From Pseudomonadota bacterium (GTDB lineage Bacteria > Pseudomonadota > Alphaproteobacteria > Rhizobiales > Devosiaceae), in assembly GCA_023415605.1 (NCBI GenBank), contig JAEZKB010000263.1, positions 1 to 30,233 on the forward strand: a DNA stretch of 30,233 nucleotides, read 5' to 3'. Shown in pieces: positions 1 through 7,567 of this stretch. Each line of letters begins with the position of its first letter. Position 1 is the stretch's first letter. The notes beneath the pieces are model-generated. The model saw nothing but the letters and a program-made list of their open reading frames with translations, was not told where the DNA came from and did not search any database. Made by a program: the position numbers and the translations under genes.

Positions 1-164
1 AAGTGCACCGCATATTCGGTGCCGCGATAGATTTCGGAGTGACCCTTCTGGCGGCCATATCCTTTCACTTCGGTCACGGTCATGCCGTGCACGTCGAGCG
101 AGTTGAGGGCCTGCCGGACCTCCTCCAACCGCGACGGTTTGATGATTGCTACCACCAGTTTCAT
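1..164 (-). CDS. glnK: P-II nitrogen regulatory protein, GlnK type (3' end outside window)
   Basis: P-II proteins are small trimeric cytoplasmic sensors of ATP/ADP and 2-oxoglutarate. They control the AmtB ammonium channel, glutamine synthetase adenylylation and NtrB. The 54 visible residues begin MKLVVAIIKPSRLEEVRQAL and continue into the T-loop with GYGRQKGHSEIYRGTEYAV, which contains the uridylylation tyrosine at position 51. The ATG (162-164) is preceded on the minus strand by AAGGGG, a usable ribosome binding site. The gene leaves the window at base 1, so a downstream amtB, which often follows glnK in this group, cannot be checked. A sigma-54-like element lies about 50 bases upstream and fits nitrogen control. 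GlnB is the alternative. The K-G-Y-G-R-Q-K form and the upstream promoter favour GlnK, but the distinction is not certain from a fragment. Confidence 0.88.
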   Translation of the reverse strand, partial: MKLVVAIIKPSRLEEVRQALNSLDVHGMTVTEVKGYGRQKGHSEIYRGTEYAVH

Positions 165-469
165 GGATGCCCCTTAGGTTAGCTGTTTGGACGTTCCCAA
201 TGGGCAACACAGACTCAAGCGCCGTGCCAAAGTTTCGCCACAAGCGCCAACCTTATGATTTCGTTATGAATTCGGGCGCGGACCGACTGGGAACTATCCT
301 CATCCACTCTACTCAAGGCAGGCTTTTGCCCAAAATTACATCATTCAAAGCGATGTTGACGCACAATTAGGCAGCACCGCTGCGGCGCCACGGCGCTTGC
401 ACGCGGGACGCGCAGGGCCGAAATAAGACTTTGCCACGAGGCCCTGGCTCCAACACTGAAGGTGACCCC
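165..469. other. 305-base intergenic region between glnK and the UbiH-type hydroxylase
   Basis: This is the divergent control region for glnK (minus) and the hydroxylase (plus). Apart from the sigma-54-like element at 215-229 I see no tRNA, no convincing small gene and no strong hairpin. The short open frames across it (for example from 146 to 370) have no family resemblance or good ribosome binding site. A GAAGGTGA ribosome binding site for the hydroxylase sits at 458-465. Confidence 0.6.
215..229 (-). promoter_or_regulatory. Possible sigma-54 (-24/-12) promoter of glnK
   Basis: Read on the minus strand the bases are TGGCACGGCGCTTGA, matching the -24 box TGGCAC and the TTG of the -12 box TTGC with correct spacing. 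The usually conserved C of the -12 box is an A here. Transcription would start near base 204, leaving about 40 bases of leader before the glnK start codon at 164. NtrC-dependent sigma-54 promoters in front of glnK are well established in proteobacteria. No clear NtrC dyad was found by eye. Confidence 0.45.
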
Positions 470-1690
470 ATGCAGGACGAGCAATTCGATGTCGCAATCG
501 TCGGCGGCGGTCCGGCGGGTCTGGCCATGGCACTGGCCCTGACCCGCTTTCTGGATGGCGTGAAGGTCGCCCTGCTCGACCGGCGCGAATTCACCGTCCC
601 CAACGATCAGCGGGCCTTTGCCATCGCCGCCGGAGTCCGTCGTGTTTTCGAGTCGCTCGGGGTTTGGGGCGCAATGGAGCCAGCTGCCTCGCCGGTCAAA
701 GGGATGAAGCTGACCGATTCCGGCAAGGGCGACATTTCGCGCCCGCTGTTCCTGACCTTTGAAGGCGACGTAACGCCCGGTGAGCCCTTCGCCCACCTGG
801 TGCCGAATAAGGCCATGACCGCAGCCCTGCTCGACGCGGTCAAGGGCCGGGCGACCTTCATCACCCCGGTCGAAATCGTCGGACAGGCGCCCGGCAAGGT
901 GATGCTCAAGGACGGCCGCATCATCAAGGCGCCCCTGGTCATTGCCTCTGACGGTAGCAATTCGGCGATGCGGCAAATGGCCGGCATTGACGTCTTCACC
1001 CACGACTACAAGCAATCCGGCATCGTCACCACCATCGGGCACGAACTCGACCATCTCGGCACCGCTTACGAGCATTTCCGCCCCAACGGTCCCTTTGCCA
1101 GCCTGCCGCTGCTCGATGCCGAAGGCCGTGGCCTCCGATCATCGCTGGTCTGGACCGAGACGACGGTCGAAGCCGCACGCATCAAGGAACTATCGTTGCA
1201 GGAAGTCGCCGCGGAGATCGAAGCCGTGATGGGCTCGAGCCTCGGCGCGGTGACCGTGGAAGAAAGACCGCAGAGCTTTCCGCTGACCCTCAAGCTCGCG
1301 CGCCAGTTCGTCGCTCCCCGCCTGGCGCTGATCGGCGATGCCGCTCACGTCGTCCATCCGATCGCCGGCCAGGGCCTCAATCTGGGATTGAAGGACGTCG
1401 CCGCGCTCGCCGAAGTGGTGATCGACGCCATGCGCATGGGTCTCGACCACGGCGCTCCCGACGTCCTCGCCCGTTACCAGCGTTGGCGCCGCATGGACAC
1501 CGGCCTGATGGCCTTCGTCACCGACGGCATGAACCGGCTGTTCTCCAACGACGTCGCGCCGGTCCGCGCCCTGCGCGATTTCGGCCTCGGCGTCGTCGAC
1601 CGTCTGCCGGTGGTGAAGGACGCACTCATCAGCCGCGCCGCGGGAATCGACCGCAACGGCCCGCGCCTCTTGAGCGGGCATCCGATCTAG
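470..1690 (+). CDS. UbiH/UbiF/VisC/COQ6-family FAD-dependent monooxygenase
   Basis: This is a flavoprotein aromatic hydroxylase of the family that hydroxylates the ring of ubiquinone precursors, expected to work on the inner face of the membrane with other Ubi proteins. The 406-residue product has the usual family length of about 400. Near the N-terminus VAIVGGGPAGLAMAL forms the FAD-binding dinucleotide fold (glycines at about 12-17). In the middle VIASDGSNSAMRQ is the DG motif. Near residue 290, LIGDAAHVVHPIAGQGLNLG is the GD motif that contacts the FAD ribityl chain. An in-frame TTG at 431 would add 13 residues, but the ATG at 470 has a good ribosome binding site (GAAGGTGA) and places the Rossmann fold at the usual distance, so I chose it. 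Which ring position it hydroxylates cannot be told from sequence alone. Confidence 0.9.
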   Translation: MQDEQFDVAIVGGGPAGLAMALALTRFLDGVKVALLDRREFTVPNDQRAFAIAAGVRRVFESLGVWGAMEPAASPVKGMKLTDSGKGDISRPLFLTFEGDVTPGEPFAHLVPNKAMTAALLDAVKGRATFITPVEIVGQAPGKVMLKDGRIIKAPLVIASDGSNSAMRQMAGIDVFTHDYKQSGIVTTIGHELDHLGTAYEHFRPNGPFASLPLLDAEGRGLRSSLVWTETTVEAARIKELSLQEVAAEIEAVMGSSLGAVTVEERPQSFPLTLKLARQFVAPRLALIGDAAHVVHPIAGQGLNLGLKDVAALAEVVIDAMRMGLDHGAPDVLARYQRWRRMDTGLMAFVTDGMNRLFSNDVAPVRALRDFGLGVVDRLPVVKDALISRAAGIDRNGPRLLSGHPI

Positions 1691-1697
1691 GCGGGTT

Positions 1698-1967
1698 CTA
1701 CCCCACCCCCAGCCGACGCTTCTCCGCCTGATCCTCGGCGTCGAACTCCCGCGCCTCGTCGAGGCTCAGCATCGGGACGCCGTCGCGGATTGGGAAAGCC
1801 AGATGGGCCGCCAGGGACACCAGTTCGGTGCCGTCCGTAGACAAGGACAGCCGCGTCTTGGTCAGCGGGCAGACCAGCATTTCGAGGGTGCGGGGGTCGA
1901 GCACATAGCGCGGATTGACCGTTGGGGGACGGTTGTTGCCCGGCGCCGTTGTGCCCGGCTCGGTCAA
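1698..1967 (-). CDS. Trm112/UPF0434 (YcaR-like) family small protein
   Basis: The 89-residue protein has the Trm112-like core LEMLVCPLTKTRLSLS followed by ELVSLAAHLAFPIRDGVPML, diagnostic of the UPF0434/YcaR family. In eukaryotes Trm112 is a partner that stabilises several methyltransferases. The bacterial role is not well defined. Only one cysteine remains where zinc-binding members have C-x2-C, so the protein probably does not bind zinc. The start codon overlaps the stop of the upstream LON-domain gene by four bases (1964-1967), indicating translational coupling. It ends seven bases from the convergent hydroxylase gene. Confidence 0.85.
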   Translation of the reverse strand: MTEPGTTAPGNNRPPTVNPRYVLDPRTLEMLVCPLTKTRLSLSTDGTELVSLAAHLAFPIRDGVPMLSLDEAREFDAEDQAEKRRLGVG

Positions 1968-2629
1968 TTGAGCGGGGCGGCCGCCTTGCCGCCTTTGGCC
2001 ATTTCGAACTCGGCCAGCGCTATCAGCGTTTCCGCCCGCGCTTCCAGGGACGTGGCTTCGAGCAGCACCTGCTTCTCGGCCGCCCCATAGGGCGACACCA
2101 TGCAGCAGAAGTTCACCAGGTCGGCCGTGCCGGTCTTCTTGATCTCGTCCCAGTTGAGCTCGAAATTGGCGAACTCGGCATAGTCCTTCATCATCTTGAG
2201 GAAGCGCGGGCGATCCACTGCCTCCTCGCCATGCAGGCGGTCGAAATCCAGGGCAAACCGCTCCGCGGAAATCGCGAACTCCCGGTAGGGCTTCCGCATC
2301 GTGACTTCCTGCACCACCTCGAAGCGGGTCACCCCTTCGAGAATGATGAAATAGCGGCCCTCGCCGTTTTCCTCGAAATGCGTGAGCCGCCCCAGGCAGC
2401 CGACCTTTTGCAGTGGCGCCTTGCCGCGCGGGCTCTCTTCCGACGTATCCTCGGGCTGGATCAACCCGATCAGCCGGTCGCCGGCCAGCGCGTGATCGAC
2501 CATCTCGACATAGCGCGGCTCGAATATATTGAGCGGCCGGTGCGAGAAGGGCAGCAGCAAGGCTCCAGCAAGCGGGAACACCGGCACGGTCGCCGGCAGC
2601 TCGGCAGGTGAGGTGGGTCGCTTGAACAT
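1964..2629 (-). CDS. LON peptidase substrate-binding (N-domain) protein without protease domain
   Basis: The 221-residue protein begins with a typical LON N-domain: VPVFPLAGALLLPFSHRPLNIFEPRYVEMV, then ALAGDRLIGLIQP, a GCLGRLTHFEENGEGRYFIILEGVTRF strand segment and a helical C-terminal half. No AAA+ ATPase or Ser-Lys protease domain follows, so it is one of the stand-alone LON-substrate-binding proteins common in alphaproteobacteria. A role in substrate recognition or proteostasis is an inference from the domain and from its neighbour, the CnoX-like chaperedoxin gene nine bases upstream. Downstream it overlaps the Trm112-like gene by four bases. The three genes look like one minus-strand operon. 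Confidence 0.88.
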   Translation of the reverse strand: MFKRPTSPAELPATVPVFPLAGALLLPFSHRPLNIFEPRYVEMVDHALAGDRLIGLIQPEDTSEESPRGKAPLQKVGCLGRLTHFEENGEGRYFIILEGVTRFEVVQEVTMRKPYREFAISAERFALDFDRLHGEEAVDRPRFLKMMKDYAEFANFELNWDEIKKTGTADLVNFCCMVSPYGAAEKQVLLEATSLEARAETLIALAEFEMAKGGKAAAPLN

Positions 2630-2638
2630 GGCTCTATC

Positions 2639-3583
2639 TTACGAGAAAAGCACGGCGGAGAGTAAGCGGCGGCCTTTTATGGTTGCAGGATCCTTGGGGC
2701 CCCAGGCTTCGAACAGCTCGAGCAGCTTCTTGCGCGCGCCATCGTCGTTCCAGGTGCGGTCTCGCTTCATCAGCGCTACCAGCGCCTCGGCTGCCTCGAC
2801 ACGCTTGCCTTCGGCATTGCGCACCACGGCCAGATCGAAGCGGGTCTGGTGATCGTCCGGATTGGCGGCAAGCTTGGCTTCGAGTTCGTCTGCTTCGGAG
2901 AGATCGCCGGCTTCGAGCAGTAGCTTGAGCGCCGCAGCGGCGGAATCATAGGCTGGGCCCTTGCGCTCGGCTTCGGGCACCATATCGAGCGTCGCCTGGG
3001 CCTGTTCGGTGTCACCGACCTCGAGGAAGATCTTGGTCATGCCGAGCAGCGCCTCGACATTCTCAGCCTGGTTCTGCAGCACCATGCCAAAGATCTGCGC
3101 CGCGCGATTGAGATCGCCCGCGGCAACCGCTTCCTTGGCGGCATCGAGCGCATTCTTGATCTGCTCTTCGAGAGAACCGGCTGGCGGCTGCCCCGGCCCG
3201 GCGGCCGAAATCACCTTATCGGCAAAGCGGCGCACTTCGCTTTCGGGAATCGCCCCCATGAAGGCATCGACGGGACGGCCGCCCGCAAACGCGAAGACGG
3301 CGGGAATCGACTGGATGCCGAGCTGGCCCGCAATCGCCGGGTTCTCGTCAATATTGATCTTCACCAGCCGGATCTTGCCGTTCTTTTCGTTGATCACCTT
3401 TTCGAGGTTCGGCGTCAGCTGCCGGCAGGGTCCGCACCAGGGGGCCCAGAAATCCACCAGGACCGGCGCTTCGAGCGAAGCATCGATGACATCGGCCTTG
3501 AAGGCCCGGTCGGTCGATTCCTTGATCAGCGCGGCGGGAGGCGTAGTGGGGGCGGTGCTTGCGCTCGCCAGATTGATGTCCAT
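2639..3583 (-). CDS. Thioredoxin-domain/TPR protein, CnoX (YbbN)-like
   Basis: The 314-residue protein has an N-terminal thioredoxin fold with the active site WAPWCGPC at about residues 47-54 and a cis-proline region near IQSIPAVFAF. A C-terminal half of TPR-like helices follows (EQIKNALDAAKEAVAAGDLN onward), the organisation of CnoX chaperedoxins. E. coli CnoX has lost the first active-site cysteine. This protein keeps both, so it could also act as an oxidoreductase. I chose the ATG at 3583, preceded by AGGGAACG. The open frame extends 20 codons upstream without family resemblance. It is the first gene of the minus-strand operon with the LON-domain and Trm112-like genes and is divergent from the tRNA-Gly gene. 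Confidence 0.9.
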   Translation of the reverse strand: MDINLASASTAPTTPPAALIKESTDRAFKADVIDASLEAPVLVDFWAPWCGPCRQLTPNLEKVINEKNGKIRLVKINIDENPAIAGQLGIQSIPAVFAFAGGRPVDAFMGAIPESEVRRFADKVISAAGPGQPPAGSLEEQIKNALDAAKEAVAAGDLNRAAQIFGMVLQNQAENVEALLGMTKIFLEVGDTEQAQATLDMVPEAERKGPAYDSAAAALKLLLEAGDLSEADELEAKLAANPDDHQTRFDLAVVRNAEGKRVEAAEALVALMKRDRTWNDDGARKKLLELFEAWGPKDPATIKGRRLLSAVLFS

Positions 3584-3637
3584 TTCGGTCCGTTCCCTGC
3601 GGTTAGTCCGGCTGTCGCAAATCCGCAAAACTTGGGG

Positions 3638-3666
3638 TTGCAAAGCCGCTTTCGTTTAGGCATATA
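3638..3666 (+). promoter_or_regulatory. Sigma-70 type promoter for tRNA-Gly
   Basis: TTGCAA (3638-3643) and CATATA (3661-3666) are separated by 17 bases. A GC-rich stretch (GGCCCGCG) follows where transcription would start, a feature of stable-RNA promoters subject to stringent control. The start would lie about 40 bases before the tRNA. Confidence 0.5.
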
Positions 3667-3713
3667 GGCCCGCGTCGACGCGGTGCCAAGTCATCGCGAG
3701 TTGACGATGGAGT

Positions 3714-3788
3714 GCGGGTGTAGCTCAGGGGTAGAGCATAACCTTGCCAAGGTTAGGGTCGAGGGTTCGAATCCCTTCGCCCGCTCCA
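3714..3788 (+). tRNA. tRNA-Gly (anticodon GCC)
   Basis: The 75 bases fold into a complete cloverleaf. The acceptor stem is GCGGGTG/CGCCCGC with one G-T pair. The D stem is GCTC/GAGC. The anticodon stem is TAACC/GGTTA with loop TTGCCAA, giving anticodon GCC. The T arm is GAGGG-TTCGAAT-CCCTT. The discriminator is T and CCA is encoded (3786-3788). It reads GGC/GGT glycine codons. It is followed closely by a strong hairpin terminator. Confidence 0.97.
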
Positions 3789-3816
3789 AAATCTCCCGAC
3801 CCACGGGAACACGACA

Positions 3817-3844
3817 AAAGGCCGGGCCGCGAAGCCCGGCCTTT
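3817..3844. terminator. Perfect hairpin terminator after tRNA-Gly, possibly bidirectional
   Basis: AAAGGCCGGGC (3817-3827), loop CGCGAA, and GCCCGGCCTTT (3834-3844) form an 11-bp perfect stem. T-rich bases follow on the plus strand (TTTGTGTTT), and the minus strand likewise exits through CCTTTTGTCG. It lies between the tRNA and the end of the convergent oxidoreductase gene, so it can serve both. Confidence 0.85.
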
Positions 3845-3855
3845 GTGTTTCTGGC

Positions 3856-4782
3856 CTACCTCACCTCCACCTCTCGCCGCTCGGCGATGGAACGTTCGAT
3901 GGCGGAGATGACCTCGGTGACATAGGCCCCGAAGCGGGCGTCGGGGTGGTTGGTCGGCTGGCCGTTGATGGCAGCGACGAGAGAGGTTAGCGCGGCCCCG
4001 TACGCTTGGCGGGCGATGGTGTTCCAGTCGAGCACCTGGGCAGGCGCCGCACGTTTGCCGGCCCGGCCATAGATTACCGTCTCGCCCGGCACCGAGGCCG
4101 GCATGTCCATGGCAAGGTTGATGGTGGTGAGACCGCCATCGCGATGGGAGAGGATCACCGCTTTGAGGTCGCCGCTGCCGGTCGCAGCTGTCACGTGCAC
4201 CACCGGGCCGAAGATCTGGGTCAGCATGGCGACCGCATGTGGCACCGTATCCCAGAGCGCACCGGCCGGCCCACGCCATGGCGCGGTCGAATGAAACGGG
4301 TTGGCCGGATCGACCAGCACGTTCGAGAACGAGTCGATACGGCCGCCGACCCAGCCGCCGACCTGATGCACATCGTCGAGCCACGACTGCACGCGTGGGT
4401 TGAGCATGTTGGTGAAGAACACCAGCGACTTGAGCCCCTCTTCGTCGAGTCCGTCGGCGATCCGCCGCGCCGCCTCGGCCTCCATCGCCACCGGCTTTTC
4501 GAGCAGCAGGTGCTTGCCGGCAGCGATCGCCGCCATGGCGAAGTCCGGCTGCGCCGAGGGCCGCAGTGCGATGCCGACGATATCGACGCTGTCGAGGAAG
4601 CGATCGAGATCGATCTCCGCCTTGGCGCCATGAGCTGCCGCCAGCGCCTCAGCCGCCGCCTGGTTACGGCCGTAGATGGACGTCAGCCGCACCACGTCGC
4701 TCGCCGCCGCGGCGGGCGCCTGCACATCGCGCACCCAGATGCCGGTGCCGATAAAGCCGAAACGGGGGCGTGCGTCAGTCAT
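3856..4782 (-). CDS. Gfo/Idh/MocA-family NAD(P)-dependent oxidoreductase
   Basis: These enzymes oxidise or reduce sugars, inositols and related polyols. The 308-residue protein starts with a Rossmann fold (FGFIGTGIWV at about 8-17). It has the family signature EKP at about 95-97 within LLLEKPVAMEAEAA, where the lysine takes part in catalysis. In the C-terminal domain, ALWDTVPHAVAML supplies the conserved aspartate and histidine. The usual third glycine of the GxGxxG motif is missing (GTGIW). I start it at the ATG at 4782. The frame extends to 4818 but without a better ribosome binding site or family resemblance. It stands alone between the tRNA and motA, so the substrate is unknown. Confidence 0.88.
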   Translation of the reverse strand: MTDARPRFGFIGTGIWVRDVQAPAAAASDVVRLTSIYGRNQAAAEALAAAHGAKAEIDLDRFLDSVDIVGIALRPSAQPDFAMAAIAAGKHLLLEKPVAMEAEAARRIADGLDEEGLKSLVFFTNMLNPRVQSWLDDVHQVGGWVGGRIDSFSNVLVDPANPFHSTAPWRGPAGALWDTVPHAVAMLTQIFGPVVHVTAATGSGDLKAVILSHRDGGLTTINLAMDMPASVPGETVIYGRAGKRAAPAQVLDWNTIARQAYGAALTSLVAAINGQPTNHPDARFGAYVTEVISAIERSIAERREVEVR

Positions 4783-5012
4783 GGGAAACCAGCCGATTTT
4801 GCGAGGAAGGAGCGCCATCTGTCGCCCGGCTGGGCAGGGGAGGTCCAGCGCGACCTTTGGTCAAGTGTGGCGCGGCCGGATGCCGCGGTTTACGCCACCG
4901 GAGTCGCACCCCGGATAAACCGCACGTTAAGCAAAACCCTTGAGAATGCTTGGTGAGGGACGGCTTGCGCCCCGGGGGTAACCCGACAGGTTCCGGTCGG
5001 TTTGAGTATGGC

Positions 5013-5039
5013 AGGGTGGCCGGCATTTTCGGCTGCCCT
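5013..5039 (+). other. Hairpin in the motA leader
   Basis: AGGGTGGCCG (5013-5022) and CGGCTGCCCT (5030-5039) pair over ten positions including two G-T pairs, with loop GCATTTT, ending 20 bases before the motA start codon. It is too close to the start to be a terminator for anything upstream and could affect motA translation. This is a visual prediction only. Confidence 0.35.
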
Positions 5040-5059
5040 CAGCGTGAGTAGCCAATCGC

Positions 5060-5923
5060 ATGCGTCTCATAATTGGTGCTTTAGTTGTTATTATCTGCGT
5101 TCTCGGTGGTTACGCCGCGATGGGCGGACATCTCGAAGTGCTGTTTCAGCCCTTTGAATTCGTCATCATCCTGGGCGCTGCCATCGGCGCCTTCATCATC
5201 GGCAATACCGGCCCAGTACTGAAGCAGACCATCGGCGTCTTCGGCACCCTGGCCCGTGGACCGCGCTACAACAAGGCCGCCTATGTCGAGCTGCTCGGCC
5301 TGCAGTTCAGCCTCTTCAAGCTGGTGCAGGCCAAGGGCCTCCTCGCACTCGAACCGCACATCGAAAATCCGGAAGGTTCGTCGATCTTCCAGCGCTTCCC
5401 GACCTTTGCCAAGAATCACCACGCGGTGGAATTCCTCTGCGACTACCTGCGCATGGTCACCCTGGGCACCAATGTGGTGCACGAGATGGAATCGCTGATG
5501 GACGAGGAACTCGAAACTCACCATCAGGAACAGGAACGCCTCGTTTCGGCCATCCAGGCACTGGCCGACGGCACGCCGGCGCTCGGCATCGTTGCCGCCG
5601 TGCTAGGCGTCATCAAGACCATGGGCGCCATCTCCGAGCCGCCCGAAGTGCTCGGCCACCTGATCGGCGGCGCCCTTGTGGGTACCTTCTTCGGCGTCTT
5701 CGTCGCCTATGGCTTTTTCGGCCCGATGGCGCAGTCGCTGCGCAACATCTACGAGGCCGAGTCCAAGTACTTCCTCTCGATGAAGGTCGGGCTTCTCGCC
5801 CACATGTCCGGCTACGCCCCGTCCATCGCCATCGAATTCGCCCGCAAGGCGCTGATGAGCGAGGTTCGCCCCAGCTTTGCCGAAATCGACGAGGCCACCG
5901 CCAACCTGCCGGCACTCACCTGA
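5060..5923 (+). CDS. motA: Flagellar motor stator protein MotA
   Basis: MotA is the multi-spanning inner-membrane part of the proton-driven stator. It contacts FliG and, with MotB, converts ion flow into torque. The 287-residue product matches the alphaproteobacterial MotA length of about 290. It opens with MRLIIGALVVIICVLGGYAAMGG, a first membrane helix, followed by PFEFVIILGAAIGAFIIG. The long cytoplasmic loop carries the charged FliG-facing helices. The pair GTPALGIVAAVLGVIKTMG and HLIGGALVGTFFGVFVAYGFF forms the last two helices lining the ion path. The ribosome binding site is weak (GTGAG). motB follows after 39 bases, so the two are almost certainly co-transcribed. No other flagellar genes are in the window. 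Confidence 0.97.
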   Translation: MRLIIGALVVIICVLGGYAAMGGHLEVLFQPFEFVIILGAAIGAFIIGNTGPVLKQTIGVFGTLARGPRYNKAAYVELLGLQFSLFKLVQAKGLLALEPHIENPEGSSIFQRFPTFAKNHHAVEFLCDYLRMVTLGTNVVHEMESLMDEELETHHQEQERLVSAIQALADGTPALGIVAAVLGVIKTMGAISEPPEVLGHLIGGALVGTFFGVFVAYGFFGPMAQSLRNIYEAESKYFLSMKVGLLAHMSGYAPSIAIEFARKALMSEVRPSFAEIDEATANLPALT

Positions 5924-5962
5924 TCCGGCAGGGTTCGGTAGACCCTAGAAAGGCGGCCAAGA

Positions 5963-6880
5963 ATGGCCCGTAACGATCAACCCTTCATCATCAAGAAGAT
6001 CAAGAAGGCCGGCCATGCCCATCACGGCGGCGCCTGGAAGATCGCCTATGCCGACTTCGTGACGGCCATGATGGCGTTTTTCCTGCTGCTCTGGCTGATC
6101 TCGATGACCACGCCCGAGCAGAAGCAGGGCCTAGCCGACTATTTCGCCCCGCCCAACATCAGCCCGTCGAACTCCGGCGCCGGCGGTGTCATGGGCGGCA
6201 CGGCGCTCGATTCCACCGGCGAGAAGATGGCCGGCTCCTCCAGCGATGTCGCCAAGGCTGTAACCGCCTCGCCCGATAACCAGACCGGCCAGGAAGAAGC
6301 GGCTATCGGCGGCCGGGCCGGCAAGGCCGGCAGCGACATGGATGCCAGCGAAAGCTCGCGCACCGATCTCGCCGCCAGCGAAGATCAGGTGTTCCACAGC
6401 GCCGCCGCCAGCATCCGTCAGGCCTGGCAGGCCATGCCGGACATCACCGAGATTGCCGACAGCCTCGTGGTCGAGGAGACCAAGGAAGGCCTCAACATCC
6501 AGCTCATCGACCAGGAAGGCCGGCCGATGTTCCCCGAGGGGTCGAAATATCCCTTCGAGGCCACCCGCAAGGCCATCGCCGCCGTGGCGCCGATCCTGCA
6601 GCAGCTGCCCAATCAGATTGCCATTTCCGGCCACACCGCCGCCGGCAGCAACTACGACAACCCGCGCTACGGCGCCTGGGAACTGTCGAGCGACCGCGCC
6701 AACGTCACCCGCGGGATCCTCAGCGAATTCGGCCTGAAGGACGACCGGATCGACTCGGTGACCGGCAAGGCCACCGCCGAGCCCTTCTTCCCCAACGACC
6801 CCTACCTGGCGGCCAACGAGCGCATCAAGATCACCGTGCTCTACCAGGCTCCGCCCGTCCCGGCCGGCATGAAGCCCTAG
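5963..6880 (+). CDS. motB: Flagellar motor stator protein MotB
   Basis: MotB anchors the stator to peptidoglycan. The 305-residue protein has a basic N-terminus and a single membrane helix with the motif AYADFVTAMMAFFLLLWLI, where Asp31 is the proton-accepting residue. The plug region that follows (PEQKQGLADYF) blocks the channel before assembly. After a low-complexity periplasmic linker (about 65-150) comes an OmpA-like peptidoglycan-binding domain (about 175-295) with GAWELSSDRANVTR near 237-250. In the motif usually written GHTD, residue 226 is alanine (ISGHTAAG). AGAAAGGCGGCC lies upstream of the start as a likely ribosome binding site. It forms an operon with motA. Confidence 0.96.
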   Translation: MARNDQPFIIKKIKKAGHAHHGGAWKIAYADFVTAMMAFFLLLWLISMTTPEQKQGLADYFAPPNISPSNSGAGGVMGGTALDSTGEKMAGSSSDVAKAVTASPDNQTGQEEAAIGGRAGKAGSDMDASESSRTDLAASEDQVFHSAAASIRQAWQAMPDITEIADSLVVEETKEGLNIQLIDQEGRPMFPEGSKYPFEATRKAIAAVAPILQQLPNQIAISGHTAAGSNYDNPRYGAWELSSDRANVTRGILSEFGLKDDRIDSVTGKATAEPFFPNDPYLAANERIKITVLYQAPPVPAGMKP

Positions 6881-6909
6881 CCCGCCGCAGGCCCGCGCAG
6901 AAACGACAA

Positions 6910-6938
6910 AGCCCGCACTGGCATCAGCCAGGCGGGCT
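6910..6938 (-). terminator. Hairpin terminator for the 6963-7361 gene, near the end of motAB
   Basis: AGCCCGC-A-CTGGC, loop ATCA and GCCAG-GCGGGCT form a 12-bp stem with one bulged A. On the minus strand the stem is followed by TTTGTCGTTT, so it fits best as the terminator of the minus-strand gene ending at 6963. It may also stop motAB transcripts, but the plus-strand side lacks a T run. Confidence 0.65.
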
Positions 6939-6962
6939 CATCTGTCAGAGGTGTGACTGCGA

Positions 6963-7361
6963 TCAGCTCGGGCTGGAAAGCGTCTGCACCGAGACGGTCT
7001 CGAGGTCGGCGCCGGTTTCCACCGCGGCGGCCACCTGGATGGCTGCGGCAGCCCGCCCGGCATCGGTAATTTCGGTAGCGACCTGGCGGATAGCGGCGGC
7101 GGCGACCGGCTGAGCGCCCGCGGCGCTGGTCCCGAGTGCGACGACGAGATCGGCGAGGAGCGCATCCTTCTGCTGGGTTGGGAGGTTTTGCACCACCGCC
7201 ACAAAGGCCGCGATGGCGGCGTTGCACGCCGTTTCGCTGGCGCCGGCACCACTGCAGGCAGCGATCACCGCGGCGCGCTCATTGGCCTGAGCCACAGCCG
7301 GGACAGTATTGAAACCAGTAAGCGCCACACCCAGCGCTGCGACGGCGAATAGCTTCCGCAT
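6963..7361 (-). CDS. Small secreted alanine-rich protein of unknown function
   Basis: I do not recognise a characterised family. The 132-residue product starts with a clear signal peptide, MRKLFAVAALGVALTGF then NTVPAVAQA, with a likely signal peptidase I cut after AVAQA. The mature part of about 107 residues is alanine- and valine-rich and predicted helical. It has only two cysteines, in AACSGAGASETACNAAI, which could form a disulfide in the periplasm. The start at 7361 is preceded by ACGGGAGT. The open frame extends 17 codons further but the signal peptide fixes the start. It is divergent from the exopolysaccharide operon and has its own hairpin terminator. Confidence 0.75.
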   Translation of the reverse strand: MRKLFAVAALGVALTGFNTVPAVAQANERAAVIAACSGAGASETACNAAIAAFVAVVQNLPTQQKDALLADLVVALGTSAAGAQPVAAAAIRQVATEITDAGRAAAAIQVAAAVETGADLETVSVQTLSSPS

Positions 7362-7567
7362 GATCGAGACTCCCGTAGGTTGGGCTAAGTATGGCCGCAG
7401 AGCCTTACCCAATCTTTACTTTTCCGTTTCCAAATTCTCCGAGCCGGCAATCGGCACCACCGCCGCTTGCGCCAGGCTCGGTGCTGCGGCACAAGTCGAA
7501 TCGGCTGTAGCGTCGCTGATTTGGGCCGCGCGCTGATGGCTGAGCGGCGTGGTATCCCAGAGGCGGC

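Noticed and set aside
354..392. Possible NtrC binding sites upstream of glnK (GCAC-containing half-sites)
   Set aside because: The GCAC motifs are in direct, not inverted, orientation and do not form the expected NtrC dyad.
341..1075. Long minus-strand open frame of 244 codons opposite the UbiH-type gene
   Set aside because: It lies almost wholly antisense to a clear flavoprotein gene, has no family motifs, and is of the kind produced by high-GC codon bias.
3714..3844. tRNA-Gly as an integration site for a mobile element
   Set aside because: No integrase gene, no direct repeat of the tRNA 3' end and no foreign-looking genes are seen nearby.
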